This document shows, piece after piece, positions 11,099 through 21,263 of a stretch of DNA of 64,000 nucleotides; position 1 is the first letter of the stretch; every line of letters starts with the position of its first letter. This DNA is from Acholoe squamosa. Lineage: Eukaryota; Annelida; Polychaeta; Phyllodocida; Polynoidae. Where the stretch lies: assembly GCA_949317995.1 (NCBI GenBank), contig OX439046.1, forward strand, positions 59,809,774-59,873,773, in the 5' to 3' direction. The translations under genes were made by a program, and so were the position numbers. The notes under the pieces were generated by a model. It saw nothing but the letters and a program-made list of their open reading frames with translations. It was not told where the DNA came from and did not search any database.

Positions 11099-11493
11099 GA
11101 ATAATATTCTTCCATTTAAGTTTCCATAAGTTTCAGATGATCTCATCTGAATGTAATTCAAATTCAGATGAGTTCTGGCATATATCCTTGATCGGGGGCT
11201 CTGCCCCCGAACCCCCTTTTGGCCGGGCACCACGGGAACCGCGGCGCCGTCAACATTCGTCTCCACAGAGGGCCAGGTCAAATCTGCAAGAAGTGACCCT
11301 TTTGCCACAGTTACCTGTGTCACATAAAGGCTAAGACAGAGAAATCTGAGCAACCAGCTGCATGGCACAAAGTCCTGTGCCAGAGGAAATGTAGGGTGTT
11401 ACATAACGGCTGGCTATGCACATGCTCCACAGGAAGTGTTGAATGTAACAGTAACACGTGTTCTGAGGCCACCCACTGAACAAGTGTTCCTCT
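11099..11493. other. non-coding, short palindromes
   Basis: Begins with remnants of the palindromic target region (CAGATGATCTCATCTG near 11135). A GC-rich hairpin, CGGGGGCTCTGCCCCCG, lies near 11193-11210. No gene recognised. Confidence 0.5.
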
Positions 11494-11870
11494 ATATACG
11501 GCACATGGCTATTGTATTATTGACCAATGGGAGGCATCCCTGGCATAAACTGCGGAGTCGGGGGCTGAAGGTGTTAGTCGCTCGGTGCGTTCGGTGTACA
11601 GTTTTCTGACTAGATCCAGTGCATTATGGGTAGGGGTGACCTCGAACGCTAACTACCCCACCTCTGCTGGTTCCCTCCACCACCTTCCACCCCAGCCATG
11701 TCTGGCTAGGTACCAGTCCCTAACTATGCTTGGGAGGGTAGTAAGTTGACTCAGGGATCAACATTGACCCACATGGGGAGGACCAATAGGGGGTGGCCTT
11801 ACAAACCAGCATTGATCCCTCGGCCGTACTCCGAACGCACCGATAGTGGAGTCGGGGTCTAATGGCGGCC
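11494..11870 (+). repeat. dispersed repeat X, copy 1, interrupted by a TIR element
   Basis: 11494-11579 plus 11843-11870 together match the reverse complement of about 53838-53955 (shared TATACGGCACATGGCTATTG, TGCGGAGNCGGGGGCTGAAG and AGTCGGGGTCTAATGGCGGC). The 53.9-kb copy is continuous; this copy is split. Confidence 0.75.
11580..11842. mobile_element. 263-bp TIR element inserted in repeat X
   Basis: Bounded by inverted repeats CGGTGCGTTCGG (11583-11594) and CCGAACGCACCG (11831-11842). Comparison with the empty copy near 53.87 kb shows that GTTAGTC and ATAGTG are adjacent without it. No coding capacity. Confidence 0.7.
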
Positions 11871-11928
11871 CCCAGCTGATAATGGCTATGTGAGTTATAC
11901 TTAAAGAATCTACAATGCTCTTTGTTTA

Positions 11929-12248
11929 GGAAGTGGTCATTATTCATCAACGGCGGGGGTGGGGGGGGGGGTGATGGTGGTGGTGGGTTTGCGGGAGGGG
12001 GGAGGCTTAAAAATTTCAGACCCTCCTGGGTAGGATTAACAACTTTTGACCCCTCTTGAATTTACCGTTTTTAGCATAATATCCTGCACGCTACTATAGA
12101 TCAAAGAGGGGTGCGAAAATTCTCTGCACCTCTGGTGGGGGCGCAAAACTTTTCATTGCTGTCTATGGGGGGGGGGGGGCGTAAAACATTTTAGCACATC
12201 GGCGCAAAAACCCACACCCCCTCCTGTTGATAAATAGTGACCACTCCC
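11929..12248. mobile_element. MITE family 1, copy 2, with TTA duplication
   Basis: Ends GGAAGTGGTCATTATT and complement; TTA on both sides (11926-11928 and 12249-12251). The core CTACTATAGATCAAAGAG is the reverse complement of that in copy 1, so the copy is inverted relative to copy 1. Confidence 0.85.
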
Positions 12249-12251
12249 TTA

Positions 12252-13221
12252 TAATATTAGTCCACCCATATCTTACATAACTCCAGTACCCTTTTTATAA
12301 CCCTTTGTATACTAATATCAAAGGGCAGTGTAAGGCTGCCTAAGATCGGTTTTGAGCTTTGCATAGACATTTTGAACTGACCCTTTCCACTTTTTTCCTT
12401 GTTTTTGGAACAATGTTAATGCGGGAGGGTTTTCTAGTTAAAGATGACAGAATAGGACTATACATTGTCAAGAAATTTAACAATTACATGCATCTGTCTA
12501 CACCCTAATATCCTGCAAAATATTCATAAAACTCTATATAAAGTTACACTGTTACAGCACATCAATCACCCATGGGATCATTTAAACAACTTAAGCATGA
12601 GATGCAGTATATCTTTGGGTTATCTTTTTGTAGAAAAGCAGTGGAAAAAGACATCAATGTTGACCCTTCTTAGAAGGTAAGGGCACTGTCCGTAAAGCTG
12701 AAATCCAATCTTGTGCAGCCTAATGCCTCTAGCTGTTTTCTTTTTGCCTCGCTGTAATGATACATCACTGCTGAGTAAGTCATTGCATTGTGGTGCATCA
12801 TGCCGACCCTTTTGGAGCATATCAACTCTGTAAAGCTGAGATGCATGAAAACATCTAAAAGATGCTAGTGTAGGGGCCGGCATCGTTATGTATATATTAG
12901 TGCGCTTCATCCGAGAGATGTGTTCGTGTGGTGCTCGTTCTTCTATGCCAACCAGGTGTTGCTTTGCGATACCCGTTTGGTACAAGAGGGGGCAGCACCA
13001 CGCCTCGCATCCAGCTCCTACTAAGGAGCCAGATGATCTGCAGAAGAGGACTGGACCTAGTCCAGTCCAGATGTATTACTTCTCAGCAATAAAGGCCTAC
13101 CCGGGCAGGTAGGAAGTTCTGGGGCTTTGCCCAACCTGAAATACTTGTGTTGTGTTGGTATCTCTAGAGTAAAGCGAGCCAAAGAGCCACCCAACATATA
13201 AAGTCGATACGAACCGTTACA
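12252..13221 (+). other. non-coding; right part is probably the gypsy 5' LTR
   Basis: The sequence ending CCGTTACA just before the primer-binding site at 13223 should be the 3' end of the gypsy 5' LTR. AATAAA near 13088 and TATAAA near 13198 lie in it. I could not find a matching 3' LTR, so the left boundary is unknown. A 9-bp hairpin, GGACTGGAC and its complement, is near 13047. A 121-codon minus-strand frame here is not convincing. Confidence 0.45.
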
Positions 13222-13222
13222 C

Positions 13223-13240
13223 TGGTGCCGTGACCAGTTG
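13223..13240 (+). promoter_or_regulatory. primer-binding site of gypsy element
   Basis: TGGTGCCGTGACCAG starts 1 bp after ...TTACA, the expected end of the 5' LTR. TGG is the complement of the tRNA 3' CCA. The priming tRNA was not identified. Confidence 0.7.
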
Positions 13241-14230
13241 TTTCGGGGTGGAGCGCGGCCAGACGGCCGAAAGCCGCAGAATACCCTATGCGAGTTCCTC
13301 CAGCCCAGGGCTTGAGGGATTCGAAGAGGATGGTATTACCTCCCAGCATCTTCTGTTAGACTGGAAACCAGGTTAACAGTATGTGTATAACCCGGATGGT
13401 GTACGGAGAGTTTTCTCGACACCCGGTCTATTAGACGATCCCACCACTATTGGAGATGGGATCATTAAACTATACCCGAGTACCCCTAGCCAGGTGGCTT
13501 CAGATACTGGGGTATTAAGCGGGTTTGTAAAACCCGCCCGGTTAGACTTGGTCTCAAGTAATAACTAGTAGGCGCGAGTTAGAAGCCGGCATCTCGGCGA
13601 GCGCCACTAGGACTTTAGAAACCCCTAAGGCTCAAAGTCCAATTCAAAGGACGGAGATTGGTTTGGTTTGGTTTGGTTGATTTTACGTCCACTAATAGTA
13701 CTTGAAAGTTAGCAGACATTTCTGTGGTTCGCGGACAACAAGTCCTTTCTTTTCTGTTTGGACAGGTTTTTAAAAGCTGCTTGTCCAAACAGCTAGACAG
13801 GTATTTATATGCTGCTTGCCCGACACAGCAGTGACCGAATCTATGAATGATCGAATCTATGAGATGAATGACCGCATCTATGAGGAGGGGTGAGGGGGAA
13901 AACCGCTACCGGGGCTTCATTCCCCTACTCTTTTCGAAGGATAGCAAGTGTTCTTTTATTTGCCTGGTCCCATAGACAGGGCCAGACAAACCACGGCCTT
14001 TGATCACTCAGACATGGTTCACTGAGGGGGAATCCCATGGCAAAAGGCAAGCATGTACGCCCGGGCCCGCGCATATGGACACCAGCTGCCCACATGCTCA
14101 CCCCAAGACACAAGAAACCCCAAGTTTGTCACCTTTTACGAATCTGGTATGCCCACTGGTAGAATGGAAGGAGGAAAATTCCTCCTTCGTGGACTCCCAA
14201 TGAAGTTATTCTGCTCCTCCATGCCCTCAC
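13241..14230 (+). other. gypsy leader region
   Basis: About 1 kb between PBS and the long gag frame. A GGTTT-repeat tract lies near 13660. A second frame at 14053-14337 may carry part of the original gag N-terminus before a frameshift. Confidence 0.45.
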
Positions 14231-15433
14231 ATGAAGGTCCCCACTCCACAGGGGACGGAGATGCCTACTGGAGGGGGAATACATGGGTCTACCCGACCAA
14301 GGCAGGAGACACCATTGATGACATCATCGGATCATGAGAGCGATGATGAAGGGGATGGTAAGGATCCAATGGGATCCGCCTCCACTCAGAGGGATACTAC
14401 CCGAGATACATTGCCGGGAAATACGGAAATGTATACATTGGGACTATCCCTAGACGAGGCTTTGTCGGATTCCGTATTTAATCTAGGGGGTAGCCGTAAG
14501 TCCAGACATGGACGTCGGATAGGCCCCGGCTATAAGTCAACCTCGGCTTATTTGAAAGCCAGGGATCAGGTAGAGCAGCAAGCTAAGATGCAGCATGAAC
14601 AATTCATAGCTGCACAAAAGAAAATAGAAGAAGAGACCCGAGAACGAATCAATAAGCTTCGTTCTATCGAACAGGAGGCGATTCTAAAGGAATCCGACCT
14701 CAAGTATCGTTTGTCTTCTCTAGCCAATCGGGTTGAGCTAAAGACAAAGGATGAAAAGGAGAGAGAAAGTAAGTTGGCTGACCTGGAAAAGGAGGAAGCC
14801 AATAGGCGAAGAGCGATTGATAAGGCTAGAGCCAAGGAAGTCGCTAAAGCTCGGGATGTAAACAGATTGCAATCTGAGTGGAGCGCAATGGAAGAGAAGT
14901 TAAAAAGACTTCAGCTTTGCAAAGCCGGAACGGAATCCAGACTGGTATCAGAACAGGATGAGATCCGTAAGGAAACTACTGAGTACCAAAGGTCTCAGAA
15001 GGAAAAGAGTGAGAAGTATCGCTTATTAAAAGATACTTTGAAGAAGGAGGCGCAAGCCGCCCAAGCAGAACGTAACCGAGCGGTCACGGACAATGAGAAG
15101 ATCTGGTCTGAGATCTTGTCCGAGAACGCTCAGTTAAGAGAGGAACAAAGGAATCTGACCACAGACGTGGGGACCCTGACCCTAAACAAGTCTGCTATGG
15201 AAAGCTACTTGCAAGAGAAGGAGCATACAAATGCACCTCCAAAGAGCTCGGATCCTAGTCCCGACCTTACTTTCGTCAAACAGGGTGACTTCGTCTCCTG
15301 CTCGACACCCAAGCAGCCGACAGGTGCATATAGCCCTTTCGTGAACGACAATGCATCTCGGAATGTTAATCAAGGGGGGATCTATGTTAGGACCCAAGAT
15401 CAGAATGGTCGGACCAGTAGGGTTTTGCATTAG
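14231..15433 (+). pseudogene. gypsy gag N-terminal region, long coiled coil
   Basis: A 400-codon frame with an acidic N-terminus followed by about 200 residues rich in Glu, Lys, Arg and Gln with heptad spacing (about residues 105-325), predicting an extended coiled coil. Ordinary Ty3/gypsy gag proteins lack so long a coiled coil ahead of the capsid domain. The frame ends early through a frameshift near 15.4 kb and continues in another frame. Assignment to gag rests on position after the PBS and before the capsid-like segment, not on sequence similarity of this part. Confidence 0.6.
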
Positions 15434-16113
15434 TGAAGTCCCGATAGTCCATAATTTGGACCTGGACTTCGTCCAAAGGGATTGTTCTGACACAAGTGCC
15501 GAAACAAGCGGATTCCACATAAATGTGGATCAGACAGATAATGTTGGATTGGACGCCGGTAATCTGGGCAACCAACAGAATGCTCAGGGTGGTAGTCAGC
15601 ATGGGCAGGCTGGCTATGCGCCTAATGCTGGTGGTCAGGGCGGGTCTGCCAATGCGAGCAGCCAGGGGGGTAGTGGTACTTCGGGTACCAACCCTAATGT
15701 TGGTGGTGGAGGTTATGCTGGACACAATGGGTCGCAGTGGAATCAGACCCAACCCCCACCACCACCACCACCAAACAACAACAGTTTTGGTGGGCTAGGA
15801 GGCAATCGAACCTTGAATGAAACCAAGGTGATTGAATGGAGCAAACAGCAGTGCAGTAGACTGATGTATGCTCACAACTCAGCCTGAAGGGTAGCCGTCA
15901 TCCCAAAGGAATACGACGGTTCTCGGCCATGGAAGGAATGGTTTGAAGATTTCATCGATGTGATGAACTGTAATGGGTGGACCCCATACGAGGCCAAACC
16001 ACATCTGGTTAGGTGCCTAAAAGGTGGTCCGGGTCGCATGGCTGTAGAGCAGTGGCAGACCTGGTATGGCCTCGCTGGAAGTTTTGAGCAGCTGGTTGAA
16101 TCTGCTAGTGGCT
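15351..16113 (+). pseudogene. gypsy gag middle region, Gly/Asn/Gln-rich linker plus capsid-like domain
   Basis: Continues gag after a frameshift. The first part is low-complexity (GGQGGSANASSQGGSG, then a run of seven prolines). After an in-frame TGA (15885-15887) the same frame reads IPKEYDGSRPWKEWFEDF and MNCNGWTPYEAKPHLVRCLKGG, the pattern of the retrotransposon gag (capsid) family. It ends at a TAG (16111-16113). The stops and the frameshift make it non-functional. Confidence 0.7.
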
Positions 16114-16174
16114 AGAAGGGTCTACACTGCACGGCATATTCAATGGAATAGATATGGCCGTGAAGTAGCGTACC

Positions 16175-16435
16175 ATGCTAGCCGGGGACGTTCCGAACAT
16201 AGCAGGACCGACCCCGGTAGCAGCTGCCATGCACCGTTCCGAGGAAATTAGCACCTCGGACAATTTTGAGTTGATTGACATTGAACAGGAGGACGGTACC
16301 TTCTGCTCGATGCAACTTAGGAAAAGCACTTCTGGCAGAAAATATATTCCGAGGAAGGTTTTTAACAAACCGAAGGATGCTAAACCAGCACCCGAGGCTA
16401 GGGGCGAAGCCAGACCCTATGGCAAGGCTTATAAG
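16175..16435 (+). pseudogene. gypsy gag, segment just before the copia insertion
   Basis: Open frame whose last gypsy-derived codons are GCT TAT AAG. The ATAAG at 16431-16435 is the left target duplication. The frame continues exactly in phase at 28377 (CCC GCC GAG AGC) once the copia insert and one ATAAG are removed. The apparent stop at 16439-16441 belongs to the copia LTR. Confidence 0.75.
16431..16435. repeat. target-site duplication of copia element, left
   Basis: ATAAG, repeated at 28372-28376. Confidence 0.93.
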
Positions 16436-16598
16436 TATTAGATTTCATGGAGAGATGAACGACGACACCCAAGCCATCTTGTTGATGCTGCAGATCTAAC
16501 TTTATTGTACTTGCATGATGACGTTCATGAGATTATGGTTACACGCATTCCCGCCTTGATGCGACGTTCACGAAACTTAGGATTGTACATATCTAACA
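16436..16598 (-). repeat. copia 3' LTR, 163 bp
   Basis: Matches 28209-28371 throughout by eye. On the minus strand it contains AATAAA (in ACAATAAAGTTAG), a plausible polyadenylation signal. Terminal inverted repeat is imperfect: TGTTAGAT and ATCTAATA. Confidence 0.93.
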
Positions 16599-16610
16599 CT
16601 CCTTCTCAAT
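16599..16610 (-). promoter_or_regulatory. copia polypurine tract
   Basis: Minus-strand TGAGAAGGAG abuts the first base of the 3' LTR, the expected position of the plus-strand primer. Confidence 0.75.
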
Positions 16611-17031
16611 ACTAATGTTTTATGATACTACTTAAGAACACAATAATCTCTTTAGTATGCAAAGTCTTTCTCAAACTTCCTTTTTGTATGATATCTCAAT
16701 GTTCATAAGTCTGCTTCAGTCACTTGAATATGAGTTCCTTTATGTATCAAAGTCTATGATATGTATATAATAAACACCATACTGTGTTTGCTTAGCATCC
16801 ACTGTGCTACTCAGTTCTTAATATTTTGAACTATTCAAATAACCAAATGATGATTATAGTTGAAACACTTTTAGAAAAATAGATATATATATATATCCTG
16901 GCTAATTGAGAGGCAGGGTCACCAGTTCTTACCACTCAGTCACTTCAGGAGTGACTCTGTACCTTTACCATACAGGAGCTAAGCTAACCTGACTATCCAG
17001 GAGGCAGGGTCTCTAGTTCTTACCTCCCCTG
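16611..17031 (-). other. copia 3' untranslated region
   Basis: AT-rich, no open frame. Two near-copies of a block CAGGGTCNCNAGTTCTTACC...GTGACTCTGT occur at about 16912-16960 and 17005-17050. Confidence 0.5.
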
Positions 17032-20000
17032 TCACTCAAGGTGACTCTGTGCCTTCAGCGCACAGGAGCTAACTACATTTAGCATAGCACGGAATTTATC
17101 ATGCTTCTCATGGGTGAGTCCCTTTGTGAGAACATCTGCCGCCATGTTGTCTGTGGGGCAGTACTTTAAGGACACAACACCTTTGTCCACTTGTTCTCGT
17201 ATGAAGTGGAACTTAATATCTATGTGCTTGGCACGACCATGATGTTGTGGATTCCGTGTAATGGCGATTGCTGACTGGCTGTCGTCATTGATGATGGTGG
17301 GCTTACTCTGAGTAGCATTGATGTTACCCAGAAACTGCCTAAGCCAGACTGCTTCCTGTGCTGCTCCAGCTAAGGCGATGTATTCAGCCTCCGCAGTCGA
17401 CAGAGCGACACATGACTGCTTGTTGCTCCTCCAGCTGATGGGAGCTCCTCCGAGCAGAAACACATATCCGGATGTTGATTTTCGGGTGTTGACGTCATCT
17501 GCCCAATCGGCGTCGCAATAGCCGATGAGATCTTCACTGCTCGGGTTGTATATGATACCATGGTCGATTGTTCATTTCAGGTATCTGAAGATCCTCTTCC
17601 CCGCCGTCCAGTGTTCATCTCCTGGGTTGTTCACATACTTTGCCACGTTGTTTACGGCAAAAGTTACATCTGGTCGTGTCCAGTTGGAGAGATAGAGAAG
17701 ACTCCCAACTGCAGACTGGTATGTTGACTGGTCTACCTTAGACTTCTCTTCTTGTTGGTGAAGCTTTTGACTGGGGTCTGCTGGCGTTTTAACTGGCCTA
17801 GCTTCTGCCATTCCAAACCGCTCCAAAATCTTCCTTGCGTAACCCTGTTGTCCTATCCATATACCGTCTTGCGTGATGTTGATTTTCACACCAAGAAAGG
17901 ACTCGAGTTGACCTAAGTCCTTCACCTCGAACTTCTCCGATAGAAGTCTCTTCATCTTCATCATCTTCTTGCTGGTCTCGGTAGCGATGATGATGTCATC
18001 AACATATACAGCCATGATGACTGTTTCACCTTTCTTGCTGGTGTACACGCATGGGTCAGCGTTTGACTGAACCAACCCATGGCTCTGCAGGAACTCGTCC
18101 AATGCAGTGTTCCAGCATCTTAGGGACTGCTTGAGCCCATATAGGCTCTTCTTCAAACGACACACAAAGTCTTCTTTCCCTTTCTCCTTGAACCCCTTTG
18201 GCTGCCTGATGTAGACTTCCTCTTCTAGCTTGCCATTCAAGAAGGCAGTCGTCACATCCATTTGATGCAGCATCAAGTTCTTCTGTGCAGCCAGTGCAAT
18301 GATGCCACGCACTGATTCAGCTCGCACTACTGGGCAGAAGGTCTCGTCGTAGTCAGTCCCATACTTCTGACTGAAGCCCTGAGCTACAAGTCGTGCCTTG
18401 TAGCGATCCACTTCTCCTTCTGGAGTGACCTTCGTCTTGAAGACCCACTTGCTTCCGATGACCTTTCGATCCTTCGGAAGTCTCACTAGCTCCCAGACTT
18501 TGTTTTTCTTCAGAGACTCAATCTCCATCTTCATGGCATCATGCCACTTCCTCTTGTCTGTAGCCATGGCCCCTTCATAGGTCTTTGGATCGTCTTCACC
18601 TGTAATCATGGCCCATTCACCATAGCGATCAGGTGGATTACGTTGTCGCACTGGTCTCCCGACTATGTGCTGATCTTCTTCTTGTGGTCTAGGCGCTTCC
18701 ACTGGCTCTTCAACCTCTGCCAGATCTTCTGCCTCTACCTCTACCAGCTCTTCAACCTCAACTGGTTCAACCACCTCTTCCGGTAAATCTTCATCCGTGT
18801 CTTCAATAAACCACTCCGATTCTGAGTCTTCATCATGCTCAACCTCTTTGTCACCAGGCTTCTTCTCGTTGAAGATGACGTCGCGGCTGAATATGACCCT
18901 TGAACGCCCAAGGTCATACAGGCGATAGCCCTTGACAGTGTCGCCATAGCCTATGAATAGGCACTTCCTCGACTTCTGGTCGAACTTCTTCCGTTCGTCC
19001 TTCGGAATATGTGCATGACAGATGCAACCGAATGGCTTCAGGTTACTGACATCCGGCTTTCTTCCGTGGAGCGCCTCGTATGGAGTCATACCAACGACAG
19101 CTGACGTTGGACTCCGGTTTCGCAGGTAGACTGCTGTCGCCACAGCTTCTGCCCAAAATCGTCGCGGCATGCTCCCAAGCATCGACCTTGCCATCTCGAC
19201 GATCGACCGGTTCATCCTTTCAGCCACTCCATTCTGCTCCGGTGTCTTCGGAATCGTGGTCTCATGACGGATCCCCTCTTCTTTGAGGTAGCGCTCGAAC
19301 TCCTTCGAGGTGTACTCCCCTCCATTGTCGGTTCGCAGCGTCTTCAGTTCCTTGTTGAACGACTTCTCAACTTCAGCTTTCCACTCCCAGAACTTCTCAT
19401 AGACCGCAGCCTTGGTCTTCAAGATGTACACCCATGTGTACCGCGTCGCATCGTCAATAAACGTGAGGAAGTAGTGGCCACCGCCGTTTGACGTGACATC
19501 CATCTTCCCGCAGACGTCACTGTGCACCAGTTCTAACGTCTCTGTTCTTCGACGACCTTCTCCGTCAAACTTCTGCCGATGATTTTTGCCGTCAGCACAG
19601 TCATCGCAGAATGTCAACTTCTTTGACACATTGTAGTCGAGTCCCTCGACCATGCCGTCCTTAACCAGATTCTTCAATGACGTCTCGCTGAGATGGCCAT
19701 ACCGCTGGTGCCACAGGTCTTCCTTGGACTCCTTCTCGACAGTTGTCGCAAGTGCCTTCTGGGTTGACGTAAAATTCAAGTAGTACAGCGACCCTGAACG
19801 TCTTCCAGTCGCCATCACTCTCCCTTCTGTTGTCACCTCGCACTTGTCACCTTCAAAGACAACCGCACATCCTTTGTCATTTGCCATCGGAACGCTGAAC
19901 AGATTAAAAGCCAGTTCCGGCACATACAGCACATCCCTCACTGTAGTTCGCTGCGTCTTTACTCCAGGGATCTTCAGGTGCAACACCACTTCACCGACTC

Positions 20001-20259
20001 CGGCACATCTAAGACCGCGCCCGTCTCCCACCGTCACACGTGACGTTTTTGTGCCGTCCATCTTCCTGAAGAGGCTCGCATCGTTGCACATGTGTGCCGT
20101 AGCTCCCGAGTCGATGATCCACCCGCCCTTACCGATTGCTGCCAACGCATGTTGAGCAAATAGGCTGGCTTCGACCTCATCGTCCGACTCCTCTGCCGCT
20201 GCTGCTGCTTTCTGTCTTCTACGTCCGTTGGTCTTCTTGCCAGACTTACCTCTGGGCCT
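17032..20259 (-). pseudogene. copia gag-pol: protease, integrase, reverse transcriptase, RNase H
   Basis: The 3' three-quarters of one gag-pol frame. Protease motif IDSGATAHMC comes first, then the gag-pre-integrase finger (LWHQRYGHLS ... CDDCADGK). The integrase core has Asp in VHSDVCGKM, Asp in LRTDNGGEY and Glu in EQNGVAERMNR. Reverse transcriptase has DVTTAFLNGKL and catalytic YVDDIIIA. RNase H starts DADWADDV and has LSTAEAEYIAL; its catalytic carboxylates are present. The only lesion inside this segment is an in-frame TGA at 17572-17574 between reverse transcriptase and RNase H. The 5' side is cut at 20259 by the LARD-like insertion; an ATG at 20289 that appears to start the frame lies in the foreign LTR. 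Joined to gag (26601-27318) the original frame would have been about 1314 codons, a normal copia length. Confidence 0.93.
20256..20259. repeat. target-site duplication of LARD-like element, left
   Basis: GCCT before the left LTR equals GCCT at 26601-26604. A 4-bp duplication makes insert plus duplication 6345 bp, a multiple of three, and keeps copia gag and pol in one frame. Confidence 0.8.
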
Positions 20260-21263
20260 TGTTGACGTGTGAGAAGCAGGAATACTCACTCACACACAAC
20301 TTGGATTGAGCTTATTAAGGTAGAGCAATTCACACTAATGCTTAATTACATACATGTATATAATTGTGTTATATACTAAGAAACACTGATATGGGAATGC
20401 ACAGAGAGTACACAGTACATGAGAACATAATTTATGCTGATGACAAGTGCACCAACTGCACCCGATGAACTGCTCCCCAGCAGCGGGAGTGAGTGATGAG
20501 CAGAGAGATCATACTGATCGTGTATGAACCCTAGATGACCAAGGGATGACACAAGTACAAACTATTAACTTTGACCTATGAGTTCATGAGTGGGAGCTTT
20601 GACCTTCTGCTCCTGGTGAGCTCATCCTGCTTATGTATGAACCCTGAATGACACAGGTATGACCCAAGTATGAACTACTAACTTTGACCTGTGGGTTCAT
20701 GACTTGGTGGTTTGACCTTCTGCTTTATAAGCTTAGGGCAGACTGTTGCTCAGAGGAAGGATGTAGTCATTTGCTCTGTGGGACTGGAGGCAGCACTGAC
20801 ACCATGACAGGAGAGGAACTTGGATTATTCTCACATATGCTCACTAGGAACTATATGGAGATAGTGATTGTGAGATTGCCACTCTGTGACTCAACGGCAT
20901 TGGACACTCTATATGATTATGGAGACTAGTGTGGACTCTGTGTTTGGGCTTGGCATGTATTGGGATGAGAGTATAGTAACTGTGCATTCCCCATGGACAT
21001 TACAGACTATTTGGTAGTCATATTATGTTCAGAATCATCTGGTTGGTATTTGTGGTTATGGTAATAAAGATGTGATTAAACTTAACCTCTCACGAGTGCT
21101 CTGTGACTAGTACAGATGAGCGCGTATTGGTCAATTAGCTACAGGCACTAGATTCTGATTCTGGTGATATCACTGCCCACTACATTGGTGGTACTGGAGA
21201 CAAGGTAATCAGATAACGCCCTAACGTATGTACATTTATCCCAGAACACAGACACGCTCAACA
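20260..21263 (+). repeat. LARD-like 5' LTR
   Basis: Differs from 25596-26600 at about three sites seen by eye: GATATGGGAAT versus GATATTGGAAT, CTGTTGCTC versus CTGCTGCTC, and one inserted base in GATTAAACTT versus GATTAACACTT. The 81-codon frame inside it is conserved only because the LTRs are nearly identical. Confidence 0.93.

Noticed and set aside
12620..12985. 121-codon minus-strand ORF
   Set aside because: No recognisable domain; lies in the probable gypsy LTR region.
20684..20929. 81-codon ORF repeated at 26020-26265
   Set aside because: Conserved only because it lies in both LTRs of the LARD-like element; no domain and no codon bias.
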